Made by a program: the position numbers and the translations under genes. The notes beneath the pieces were generated by a model. It saw only the letters and a list, made by a program, of their open reading frames with translations. It made no database searches and was not told the origin of the DNA. Below are positions 6,359 to 12,769 of a DNA stretch of 15,219 nt, one piece after another (the stretch's first letter is position 1; each line of letters starts with the position of its first letter). This DNA comes from Scatosoma sp045643825 (GTDB lineage Bacteria; Bacillota; Clostridia; Christensenellales; Borkfalkiaceae), in NCBI GenBank assembly GCA_045643825.1, contig JAZRFV010000071.1, positions 1-15,219 of the forward strand. Direction: 5' to 3'.

Positions 6359-7897
6359 ATGTACTTCATCAGCACGAGAGGGGGCAAAAAAGTAACGGGT
6401 GCAGAAGCGATTTTGCAAGGTATGGCAAAGGATGGGGGCTTATACGTACCCGAAACCTTCCCCATCGTTTCTGCAGAGGCTATGCAGGGTATGGCGGATA
6501 TGGGCTATGCCGAACGCGTGGCGTTTATTATGCAGCAATTTTTTGCCGAAGAGTTCGGTGCGGATTTTTTACAGGACGTATGTGAAAAGGCGTACGAAAA
6601 ATTCGACGGTGACGATCCCGTGCCTCTTGTTAAGGTAGACGGTGAAGTGGGACTTTATATGTTAGAGCTTTTCCGTGGCCCGACCTGTTCGATTAAGGAC
6701 GTATCCCTTCAATTGATGCCCGCCCTTTTGAAAAAGAGCTGTGAAATCGCAGGTGTAAAGGAGGAAATTTTACTCCTTATGGCAACCAGCGGTGATACGG
6801 GTAAGGCGGCTTTGGAGGCGTTTCGTGACGTACCTGGTGTGAAGGTAGCGGTATTTTACCCCGACGAGGGAGTGGTGAAGATGCAACGCCTTCAGATGTG
6901 CGTGCAGGATGGTAACAATGTCAGCGTTACCGCTGTAAAGGGGCATTTTGACGATTGTCAAAGATCGGTTAGACGCCTGTTCGTATCCGAAAAGCTCAAC
7001 GGCATAGTTGCGGAAAAGGGTGTACGCCTTTCCACGATGAACTCGGTAAACATCGGTAGAATTATCCCCCAAATTGCTTACTATTTCTCCGCTTACGTGG
7101 ATATGGTAGGGTTTAGACAAATTCAAATGGGCGACGAAATCGACTTCGTTGTACCCACGGGGAACTTTGACGATTTGATGGCTGGCTGGTATGCGAAAAA
7201 GATGGGCTTGCCCATCAGAAAACTTGTTTGTGCATCCAACCGCAATAAGGTTTTGACGGACTTCTTCAAGAAGGGTGTTTATGATGCAAAACGCAATTTA
7301 CTGCGTACCATGTCCCCGTCTATGGACGTTTTGACCTCGTCTAACGTAGAGCGTTTGATCTTTGAAATCAGCGGTAGAGATGCGGATTTGACCGCAAAGC
7401 GTATGGAACAGCTCGCTACGGATAAAGAGTATTCGATCACCTCGCAGGAAAAGGCGATTTTGGACAAGGAATTCTTCGCGGCATTCGCTTCCGAGGACGA
7501 TACGGTAGAGGCAATGTACGAGGTATTTGACGAATACGGCTACGCAATGGATACCCACACGGGTGTTGCTCTTGCAGGACACATGAAATATAGGGAGGCT
7601 GTGGAAAAGCAAAACGAAAAGGACAAGGTGCCCAGCGTAGTGCTTTCGACGGCAAACCCCTACAAATTCCCTCAAGACGTATTGTACGCATTGTCGGGCA
7701 ACGACGTTAAGGACAGCTTTAAGGGTATCAAGCGTTTGAACCTTTTGACGGCGATGAAACCGCCCAAGAGCTTGCTTGCCATCCGTTACCGCCCCTTGCG
7801 TTTCAAGACGGTAATCGCCAACGATCTTGCCAAAATGGCGGACGCATTGATTCGTTTTGTTGACGGTGAAATCGTACCTGTACCCGACGAAGAGTAA
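6359..7897 (+). CDS. thrC: Threonine synthase
   Basis: The protein has 512 residues, the usual length of the long bacterial form. It converts O-phospho-L-homoserine to L-threonine with pyridoxal phosphate, the last step of threonine synthesis. The N-terminal domain begins MYFISTRGGKK. The cofactor lysine is Lys113 in FRGPTCSIKD; the family norm is close to FHGPTxAFKD, so the neighbours are altered but the lysine is kept. ATSGDTGKAALEAF (142-155), NSVNIGRIIPQIAYY (228-242), VVPTGNF (264-270) and LSTANPYKFP (429-438) are family motifs. The motif normally read as PTGNFG has Asp271 in place of the last Gly. The ribosome binding site aaaggtagg is 8 bases from the ATG. The gene is followed by its own terminator and seems monocistronic; no other threonine-pathway gene is near. 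Confidence 0.95.
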   Translation: MYFISTRGGKKVTGAEAILQGMAKDGGLYVPETFPIVSAEAMQGMADMGYAERVAFIMQQFFAEEFGADFLQDVCEKAYEKFDGDDPVPLVKVDGEVGLYMLELFRGPTCSIKDVSLQLMPALLKKSCEIAGVKEEILLLMATSGDTGKAALEAFRDVPGVKVAVFYPDEGVVKMQRLQMCVQDGNNVSVTAVKGHFDDCQRSVRRLFVSEKLNGIVAEKGVRLSTMNSVNIGRIIPQIAYYFSAYVDMVGFRQIQMGDEIDFVVPTGNFDDLMAGWYAKKMGLPIRKLVCASNRNKVLTDFFKKGVYDAKRNLLRTMSPSMDVLTSSNVERLIFEISGRDADLTAKRMEQLATDKEYSITSQEKAILDKEFFAAFASEDDTVEAMYEVFDEYGYAMDTHTGVALAGHMKYREAVEKQNEKDKVPSVVLSTANPYKFPQDVLYALSGNDVKDSFKGIKRLNLLTAMKPPKSLLAIRYRPLRFKTVIANDLAKMADALIRFVDGEIVPVPDEE

Positions 7898-7921
7898 AAA
7901 TTTGATAAATTGGTGAAAAAA

Positions 7922-7961
7922 TCCGTCTTATTCTGTGAAGAATGAGACGGAATGGTTTTTT
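7922..7961 (+). terminator. Terminator of thrC
   Basis: A 13-bp stem with one G-T pair (7922-7934 with 7939-7951, tccgtcttattct / agaatgagacgga) and loop gtga is followed, after four bases, by six T. The next promoter starts only 4 bases further on. Confidence 0.87.
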
Positions 7962-7964
7962 CGG

Positions 7965-7993
7965 TTGTTTTTTTGGTAAAAATATTGTATAAT
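7965..7993 (+). promoter_or_regulatory. Promoter of the DUF5685 - J-like - membrane - rlmD operon
   Basis: TTGTTT (7965-7970) and a perfect TATAAT (7988-7993) are 17 bases apart, 33 bases upstream of the first ATG. It abuts the thrC terminator, so the operon has its own start of transcription. Confidence 0.7.
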
Positions 7994-8026
7994 TAGCATT
8001 GTAAAGTCAGTAAAAAGAGGCAAAGT

Positions 8027-8935
8027 ATGTTTGGTTACGTCCGCACGGATACACCGTATTTATTCATAAAAGACGATAAATTGTATCGCGCAATGTATTG
8101 CGGTGTGTGTAAAGGGATCGCCGAGGTATGTGGGCAAAGTGCCCGCATGGGGCTTTCCTACGACGTGACATTTTTGTCCGTTTTACTGCACAATTTGGCA
8201 GGCATTGACGTAAAAATTGAAAAATCCCATTGCTTAACCCATTGCATTCGTTCCCGTCAAATGGCGGAGGTGGACGAGCTGACTCGTCAGCTTGGCGCGT
8301 TAAACACCGCTCTTGTCTATTTCAAATATACCGACGACATTGCGGACGGCGACAAAGGTAGGGGCAAACGGTTGTGGTTTAAAAAGGGTTACCGCAGGGT
8401 GAAAAAGCGTTATCCCGAGATTGCCCGTATCGTGCGTGAAAATATGCACACCCAGGAAAAGGTGGAAAAGGCACTGGTAGACAGCGTGGATAGGGCGGCG
8501 GATGCTACGGCAACGATGCTTGCACAATTTTCCGACTACGCCTTGGGTGAGAAAAAGACGGAACAATCGTACAACCTTTGTTATGCGCTTGGGAAGTGGA
8601 TTTACCTCATCGATGCCTTGGACGATTACGACAAGGATAAGAAAAAAGGCGCGTACAACCCCTTCGTGCTTGCCTATGGTGCGGATTGCCGAAAGGCGTT
8701 GCTGCAAGGCGAACACGGGGACGAGGTGCGGTATATTTTCAACGCCATTTTCTTTGATGTCAGGGAGAATTTGTCCCAGCTGACCTTCCATTTTAACCGT
8801 GATTTGTCGGATAATATCCTGCTTCGCGGTTTGCCGATGATGACGAAACGGATTATGGAAGGGTGTGGGTGCAACGGAAAATGTGGTCCCAAGGATAAAA
8901 CGAAAAAAACTACGGAAACTAAAGAGGAAAAATAA
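8027..8935 (+). CDS. DUF5685 family protein
   Basis: The protein has 302 residues. The start MFGYVRTDTPYLFIKDDKLY, then YCGVCKG (24-30) and LSYDVTFLSVLL (43-54), are typical of DUF5685. The function is not established. It is mostly helical, with no signal peptide. Cysteines in YCGVCK, CLTHC and the C-terminal GCGCNGKCG could bind a metal. Two Asp-rich stretches, YTDDIADGD and DALDDYDKDKKKGAYNPF, sit on separate predicted helices and recall the paired Asp motifs of all-alpha prenyl or squalene synthases; this likeness is an inference from the spacing. It is first in a four-gene operon, 31 bases before the J-like gene, a pairing I recall from other Clostridia. The start is set by aaagaggcaaagt upstream of the ATG and by family agreement from residue 1. 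Confidence 0.88.
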   Translation: MFGYVRTDTPYLFIKDDKLYRAMYCGVCKGIAEVCGQSARMGLSYDVTFLSVLLHNLAGIDVKIEKSHCLTHCIRSRQMAEVDELTRQLGALNTALVYFKYTDDIADGDKGRGKRLWFKKGYRRVKKRYPEIARIVRENMHTQEKVEKALVDSVDRAADATATMLAQFSDYALGEKKTEQSYNLCYALGKWIYLIDALDDYDKDKKKGAYNPFVLAYGADCRKALLQGEHGDEVRYIFNAIFFDVRENLSQLTFHFNRDLSDNILLRGLPMMTKRIMEGCGCNGKCGPKDKTKKTTETKEEK

Positions 8936-8966
8936 TAAGGCGAAAGGCCTTTTAGGAGTATAAATT

Positions 8967-9578
8967 ATGAAAGAATTTTACGAATTGCTCGGTGTTAGCG
9001 AAACTGCGACGGATGAAGAGATTACGGCTCGCTATAACGAGTTAAAGGAAAAATACCGCGAGGAGCGTTGGCAGGATGGCGAAGCAGGGAACGAAGCGGC
9101 GCGTATGCTGACGAAATTGGACGTTGCGTATCAGGAAATCCTTTCCGCAAGAAAGGAACAGGAAAAAAATACGCAGGGACAAAATTCCTTTGAGGAAATT
9201 GCGGCATTGTTGAAGGAAAATAAGCTGTCGGAGGCGCAGGCTCGTTTGGACGATTTCAACGAACGCACGGCAGAATGGCACTACCTTCAGGCGGCGGTAT
9301 TCTACAAGAAAAACTGGACGAACGACAGCAAAAAGCAATTGGAAATTGCGATGCAAATGGATCCTGAAAACGCCAAATATCGTGCGGCGTACGGTAAAAT
9401 GAACGCCAAAAACGATTATCAACAGCAACAGGCGTACCAAAATCAACAACAAAACCCTTACGCGAACGGACATTACGACGATCAAATGGGGGGGAGTGGT
9501 TGTTCGAATTGTATTTCCTGCTGTTATACCTATCTTTGTGTGGATTGCTTGTTTAGCCTTTGTTGCGGTTGTAGATGA
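8967..9578 (+). CDS. J-domain-like protein without HPD, with Cys-rich C-terminus
   Basis: The protein has 203 residues. Residues 2-65 align by eye with a J domain (FYELLGVSETATDEEITARY, then helix II NELKEKY, then helix III LDVAYQEIL). The HPD tripeptide that activates Hsp70 is missing: REERWQDGE stands in its place. So this is probably not a working DnaK co-chaperone, despite the fold. Residues 70-145 form two or three helical hairpins like TPR repeats (EEIAALLKENKLSEAQARLD, then WHYLQAAVFYKKNW, then AMQMDPENAKYRAAYGKM). A Gln/Asn-rich linker (about 150-165) leads to a tail with nine cysteines, starting GGSGCSNCISCC. The tail could bind metal, be acylated or sit at the membrane. The ribosome binding site is aggag. 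The next gene begins 10 bases after the stop. Confidence 0.86.
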   Translation: MKEFYELLGVSETATDEEITARYNELKEKYREERWQDGEAGNEAARMLTKLDVAYQEILSARKEQEKNTQGQNSFEEIAALLKENKLSEAQARLDDFNERTAEWHYLQAAVFYKKNWTNDSKKQLEIAMQMDPENAKYRAAYGKMNAKNDYQQQQAYQNQQQNPYANGHYDDQMGGSGCSNCISCCYTYLCVDCLFSLCCGCR

Positions 9579-9588
9579 TTTTCAGGGT

Positions 9589-10107
9589 ATGAAAAAAATT
9601 TCGGCTTATGAAATTGCGTTGTCGGCGCTTTCCTGCGCCTTGGCAACTATATGCCTAACCATCGGGGTATATTCGGCGGTGCTACTCTTTACAGGGTACC
9701 TTTTGGCGTGCATTGCCTTGATGCTCCCGCTTGCGAAAAACAGCTACCGCGGGTTTGCACTGGCATACGTTGCCACCTGCATACTGTCCTTGATATTTAA
9801 CGTGGCTCGGTTCTTCGACCTACTGCCGTTTATCGTCTTTTTCGGGTTACATCCGTTGGTGAACGAGTTGCAGTTAAAGGTGAAAATCAACCGCTGGGTG
9901 GCGTGCGGGATCAAAGCCCTTTGGTTTGACGGGGCGATGTACCTTGTTTGGCGTTTCACCTTTGGTATGGTGACGACAATCCCGTTTGTGGATCAATACA
10001 TTATCCCGATTATTTTGGTCGCAGGCACGCTCTTTTTCATTGCTTACGATTATTGTATGTACAAATGGCGTTTCGCTGTCAATCAGCTGGTGAAGCGTAT
10101 CACCTAA
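9589..10107 (+). CDS. Small six-helix membrane protein, ECF substrate-component-like
   Basis: The protein has 172 residues with six likely transmembrane helices and short loops. The basic start MKKISAYEIALSALSCALAT is followed by hydrophobic stretches to the end and a basic C-terminus (KWRFAVNQLVKRIT). The size, N-terminus and helix count resemble S components of energy-coupling factor vitamin transporters, but no family motif is decisive, so this is a weak inference. An in-frame ATG at 9496 would add 31 residues and overlap the J-like gene by 83 bases. ATG 9589 is preferred because it gives a normal 10-base gap and a normal N-terminus. The ribosome binding site is weak (cagggt, very close), so translation may depend on coupling to the J-like gene. 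It is third in the operon. Confidence 0.78.
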   Translation: MKKISAYEIALSALSCALATICLTIGVYSAVLLFTGYLLACIALMLPLAKNSYRGFALAYVATCILSLIFNVARFFDLLPFIVFFGLHPLVNELQLKVKINRWVACGIKALWFDGAMYLVWRFTFGMVTTIPFVDQYIIPIILVAGTLFFIAYDYCMYKWRFAVNQLVKRIT

Positions 10108-10134
10108 AAATATTTAAAGGAGGGGAGAGAACTT

Positions 10135-11874
10135 ATGATAGAAAAGAACGATATTCTTTGTGCCGTTGCGGAAGCCATCGGATCGAACGGCGAAGGCATC
10201 ATCAAGCACGAGGGCATTACCTTTTTCGTGCCTGCTTGCTTGCCCGGGGAAAAAGTCCGTTTCAAGGTTTTGAAGGTGAAGGGCAATATCGGTTATGGCA
10301 AAGTGGAGGAAATTCTCACCCCTGCTGAAGAGCGTGTGCGTGAAAAATGTCCCGTATTTTCCCGTTGCGGTGGGTGTTGCTTGCAGCATTTGGAATACGG
10401 CGCACAGCTTGTCCACAAGGCAACGGTGGTCAAGGATGCCTTGCGTAAAATCGCAGGGTTGAATATTCCCGTGCCGACCGCGGTAAAGAGCGATTCTCCC
10501 TACGCGTATAGAAATAAATTACAGCTCCCCGTTGGCGTAGATAAGGACGGCAAAACGGTGATTGGTTTTTATGCGGAGCATAGCCATCGCATCGTACCTA
10601 TCAATGCCTGTGCAATCCATCCCGAGTGGACGGAAAAGCTGATTGCTACCTTGAAAAGATACATGTCAGAGTGTGCCGTAAAGGGCTATGACGAGGTGAC
10701 GAAAAAGGGAGCAATCCGCCATATTGTTGCACGTGAAATCGGTGGTAAGTTTATCATTACCTTGGTGACGGTGAAGCGGAATTTACCCAACCTGCCTTAC
10801 CTTGTAGGGCTGTTGTCGGAGGACTTTGCACAGTTCTCTTTGTATCTTAACTTTAACGATGCTGACACCAACGTAATCTTTGGGGAAGAGTTTCAACTCG
10901 TACATGGTATGGGCTTTTTCGAGGCGGAGGAACATGGTATCCGCTATGAAGCAGGGCCTCAAACCTTCCTTCAGGTCAATGAAAACGTTCGCTCGAAGCT
11001 ATACAGGGATGCGTTGAAATCGGTTTGTGCGGATGGTGACGAGGTGGTTATCGACGCCTATTCGGGCGGCGGCTTACTGACGGCGATGCTTGCCAAGAAA
11101 GCAAAGAGAGTATACGGTATCGAGTTAGAGGCAGAGGCATCTCGTTGCGCCGACTCCTTAAAAGAGAAAAACGGGCTTGACAATATGTTCAATATCTGCG
11201 GATACGTGGAGGAGCATTTGTCGGGAGTGATGGAAAAGGAAAAGGGAGAAAAGGTACGCTTGATTTTGGATCCGCCCCGCGCAGGGATTGCTCGTAGCGT
11301 GGTAAAAGCGTTGCTGGAAAGTGGTATCGAAACCTTGACCTTGATTAGTTGTAACCCCGCAACCTTGGCGAGGGATTTAGGCATTTTGACGGGCAAGTTG
11401 ATTGAAAATGAAGCAGGGGAATTGGTGAAAAACCCTGCCTACGACGGCGTAGCCGACGGATTGATTTTACCTGGTTACTATTCGGTGGAAAAAATCCAAC
11501 CTTATGACATGTTTCCGCAGACGAAGCATGTAGAGACATTGGTTCAATTATCCCACAAAAAACCTGATACTCATTTAGAGGTTGCGCTTGACTTTGAGAA
11601 TGTGGCTTTAGAACAGTCGCTTAAAGACGTTGAATCCCGTGTAAAATCAAGGGGAAAAGCGAAAGTGACCTACAAGATGATTCAGGATTATATCGAAGAA
11701 AAATATGGTTTTAAGGTTCATACGGCGTATATCGCAGAAGTGAAGCGTGAACTTGGTTTACCTATGTATGATGCTCCAAATGCGGTAGAGGAATTGAAAA
11801 AGCCTCGTCAGCACCCAACCGAGAAAATGGTAGAAGCGATTAAAGACACTCTCAAGTATTTTGAAATTGTATAA
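10135..11874 (+). CDS. rlmD: 23S rRNA (uracil-5-)-methyltransferase, RlmD/RumA type, with extra C-terminal module
   Basis: The protein has 579 residues; the family usually has about 450-470. Residues 1-60 are a TRAM RNA-binding domain. Cys72, Cys78, Cys81 and Cys159 fit the 4Fe-4S ligand set. FLQVNENV (278-285), DAYSGGGLLTAMLA (307-320) for SAM binding, DPPRAG (379-384) and the catalytic Cys406 in SCNPATLARDL complete the enzyme, which makes 5-methyluridine in 23S rRNA. The usual C-terminus FPQTKHVETLVQLS ends near residue 473. After it comes a module of about 105 residues with VTYKMIQDYIEEKYGFKVHT (511-530), AYIAEVKRELGLPMYDAPNA (531-550) and a final helix. I recall this module from other Clostridia, often at rlmD genes next to mobile elements. 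Proline codons change from mostly CCC/CCT to CCT/CCA in the tail. The start follows AGGAGG. It is last in the operon, 27 bases after the membrane gene. Confidence 0.92.
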   Translation: MIEKNDILCAVAEAIGSNGEGIIKHEGITFFVPACLPGEKVRFKVLKVKGNIGYGKVEEILTPAEERVREKCPVFSRCGGCCLQHLEYGAQLVHKATVVKDALRKIAGLNIPVPTAVKSDSPYAYRNKLQLPVGVDKDGKTVIGFYAEHSHRIVPINACAIHPEWTEKLIATLKRYMSECAVKGYDEVTKKGAIRHIVAREIGGKFIITLVTVKRNLPNLPYLVGLLSEDFAQFSLYLNFNDADTNVIFGEEFQLVHGMGFFEAEEHGIRYEAGPQTFLQVNENVRSKLYRDALKSVCADGDEVVIDAYSGGGLLTAMLAKKAKRVYGIELEAEASRCADSLKEKNGLDNMFNICGYVEEHLSGVMEKEKGEKVRLILDPPRAGIARSVVKALLESGIETLTLISCNPATLARDLGILTGKLIENEAGELVKNPAYDGVADGLILPGYYSVEKIQPYDMFPQTKHVETLVQLSHKKPDTHLEVALDFENVALEQSLKDVESRVKSRGKAKVTYKMIQDYIEEKYGFKVHTAYIAEVKRELGLPMYDAPNAVEELKKPRQHPTEKMVEAIKDTLKYFEIV

Positions 11875-11882
11875 GGCGGCAC

Positions 11883-11913
11883 AAAAAAAGGCGGGGTGGT
11901 ATTCCACTCCGCC
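11883..11913 (-). terminator. Terminator of the minus-strand element operon, possibly bidirectional
   Basis: A 10-bp stem with one G-T pair (11890-11899 ggcggggtgg with 11904-11913 ccactccgcc) and loop tatt. On the minus strand it is followed by seven T (the complement of 11883-11889), an excellent terminator for the gene ending at 11931. On the plus strand it is followed only by gaatgtttta, so it may also weakly end the rlmD operon. Confidence 0.82.
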
Positions 11914-11930
11914 GAATGTTTTATTAGCGA

Positions 11931-12191
11931 TTATTTGATGTAGTACGTTTCACTTATCAGCAAATCAATCAAGTCGGGCATTACGTCCGATTTTTCTTTT
12001 CCGTTGCAATACTCACGCATTTGGACGGGGCTATCTTTATACACTCTAAAAAGGGCGTATTCAATCAATTTTGCGACGTCGTCGTCTTTCACGGTAGTTT
12101 CATTGATGCAATAAATTGCGCTCAAAATAGCGTGTATTTCGTAAGTGTGACGCATACGTTTCTTTTTCTTATTCGTATAATCGCCTTTCAT
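11931..12191 (-). CDS. Small hypothetical protein of the mobile element
   Basis: The protein has 86 residues from the ATG at 12191. A basic N-terminus (MKGDYTNKKKKRMRH) leads into helices with acidic patches (VKDDDVAKLIEYALFRVY, then VMPDLIDLLISETYYIK). It is cytosolic and I do not recognise a family. The start at 12191 is chosen because AAAGGAAGG (12199-12207) is 7 bases upstream; the longer frame from 12248 would overlap the preceding gene. The gap to that gene is only 4 bases, so translation is likely coupled. It is the last gene of the minus-strand operon, just before the terminator. Confidence 0.72.
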   Translation of the reverse strand: MKGDYTNKKKKRMRHTYEIHAILSAIYCINETTVKDDDVAKLIEYALFRVYKDSPVQMREYCNGKEKSDVMPDLIDLLISETYYIK

Positions 12192-12195
12192 AATT

Positions 12196-12486
12196 TTACC
12201 TTCCTTTATGTGGTCTGTAATGTCGGCCGTTGATGGAGATAACTCCATCTTCTTTTCTTACACGACCTTTCATGCAAGCACGAAGAATAAAGCATTCTCC
12301 ATCGGGTTCAGCCAGAGGAATGTTTCCATTATCGAATTGCGAGGAATCGCTACCTTCGACGATAGAGCATTTGAAGATAATATCTCCAATAAAATCCGAG
12401 ATTTGCTCATATTGATTAACACTATCAATAATGAACGAAATATCGTGTTCACGGGAATAAGCGGTAATTCTAAAATAAGTTTTCAT
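12196..12486 (-). CDS. Small hypothetical protein of the mobile element
   Basis: The protein has 96 residues, MKTYFRITAYSREHDISFII at the start and INGRHYRPHKGR at the end. It mixes strands and helices, has no signal peptide or membrane segment, and includes the phrase EPDGECFILRACMKGRV. It resembles small unnamed proteins I recall from conjugative elements of Clostridia; no function is known to me. The start at 12486 is chosen because AAGGAG (12494-12499) is 7 bases upstream, while the ATG at 12492 is 1 base away and the ATG at 12510 has no such site. It overlaps the preceding gene by 17 bases. Confidence 0.72.
   Translation of the reverse strand: MKTYFRITAYSREHDISFIIDSVNQYEQISDFIGDIIFKCSIVEGSDSSQFDNGNIPLAEPDGECFILRACMKGRVRKEDGVISINGRHYRPHKGR
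12199..12207 (-). promoter_or_regulatory. Ribosome binding site that sets the start at 12191
   Basis: AAAGGAAGG on the minus strand, 7 bases before the ATG at 12191. It overlaps the last codons of the preceding gene and argues against the longer start at 12248. Confidence 0.7.
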
Positions 12487-12757
12487 ATTCATTCTCCTTA
12501 ATGTCATCATCGTTGCAGCATTCCATTATAAGACGGATTGCTATCTTAAAGCCTTTTTTGAAGTAATAACCACATTCTTCAGCCATGCGGTTGCCGTAAG
12601 TATCTACGAATTTTTCAAACAGTTCAAATTCTTCTTTTGTCAAAAGTGCTTGGAGCATTTCGTAGAGATTATCTTCTTTTTCAGAAGATTTGGTGGGTGG
12701 GTTGCATTCATTTTGACGTAAGTCTAAATGATAGAAATAATTGAGAAAAGATTTCAT
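12470..12757 (-). CDS. DUF6809-like small protein
   Basis: The protein has 95 residues. The start MKSFLNYFYHLDL, a middle helix LYEMLQALLTKEEFELFEKF, and the end YYFKKGFKIAIRLIMECCND follow the pattern of DUF6809-like proteins, short all-helical proteins frequent in mobile elements of Clostridia. No function is established. The match is from memory and moderate. The start has an AAGGAGG site (12764-12770) that overlaps the pcfJ stop codon, so its translation is probably coupled to pcfJ. The 3' end overlaps the next gene by 17 bases. Confidence 0.75.
   Translation of the reverse strand: MKSFLNYFYHLDLRQNECNPPTKSSEKEDNLYEMLQALLTKEEFELFEKFVDTYGNRMAEECGYYFKKGFKIAIRLIMECCNDDDIKENEYENLF
12494..12499 (-). 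promoter_or_regulatory. Ribosome binding site that sets the start at 12486
   Basis: AAGGAG on the minus strand, 7 bases before the ATG at 12486 and only 1 base before the ATG at 12492. It lies within the coding end of the DUF6809-like gene. Confidence 0.7.
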
Positions 12758-12769
12758 ATTGAGCCTCCT

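Noticed and set aside
8937..8953. Terminator between the DUF5685 and J-like genes
   Set aside because: The stem is only 5 bp (aaggc/gcctt) with few T, and the ribosome binding site follows at once.
9496..9588. Upstream ATG as start of the membrane gene
   Set aside because: It would overlap the J-like gene by 83 bases, while ATG 9589 gives a normal gap and N-terminus; kept as a finding because evidence is not final.
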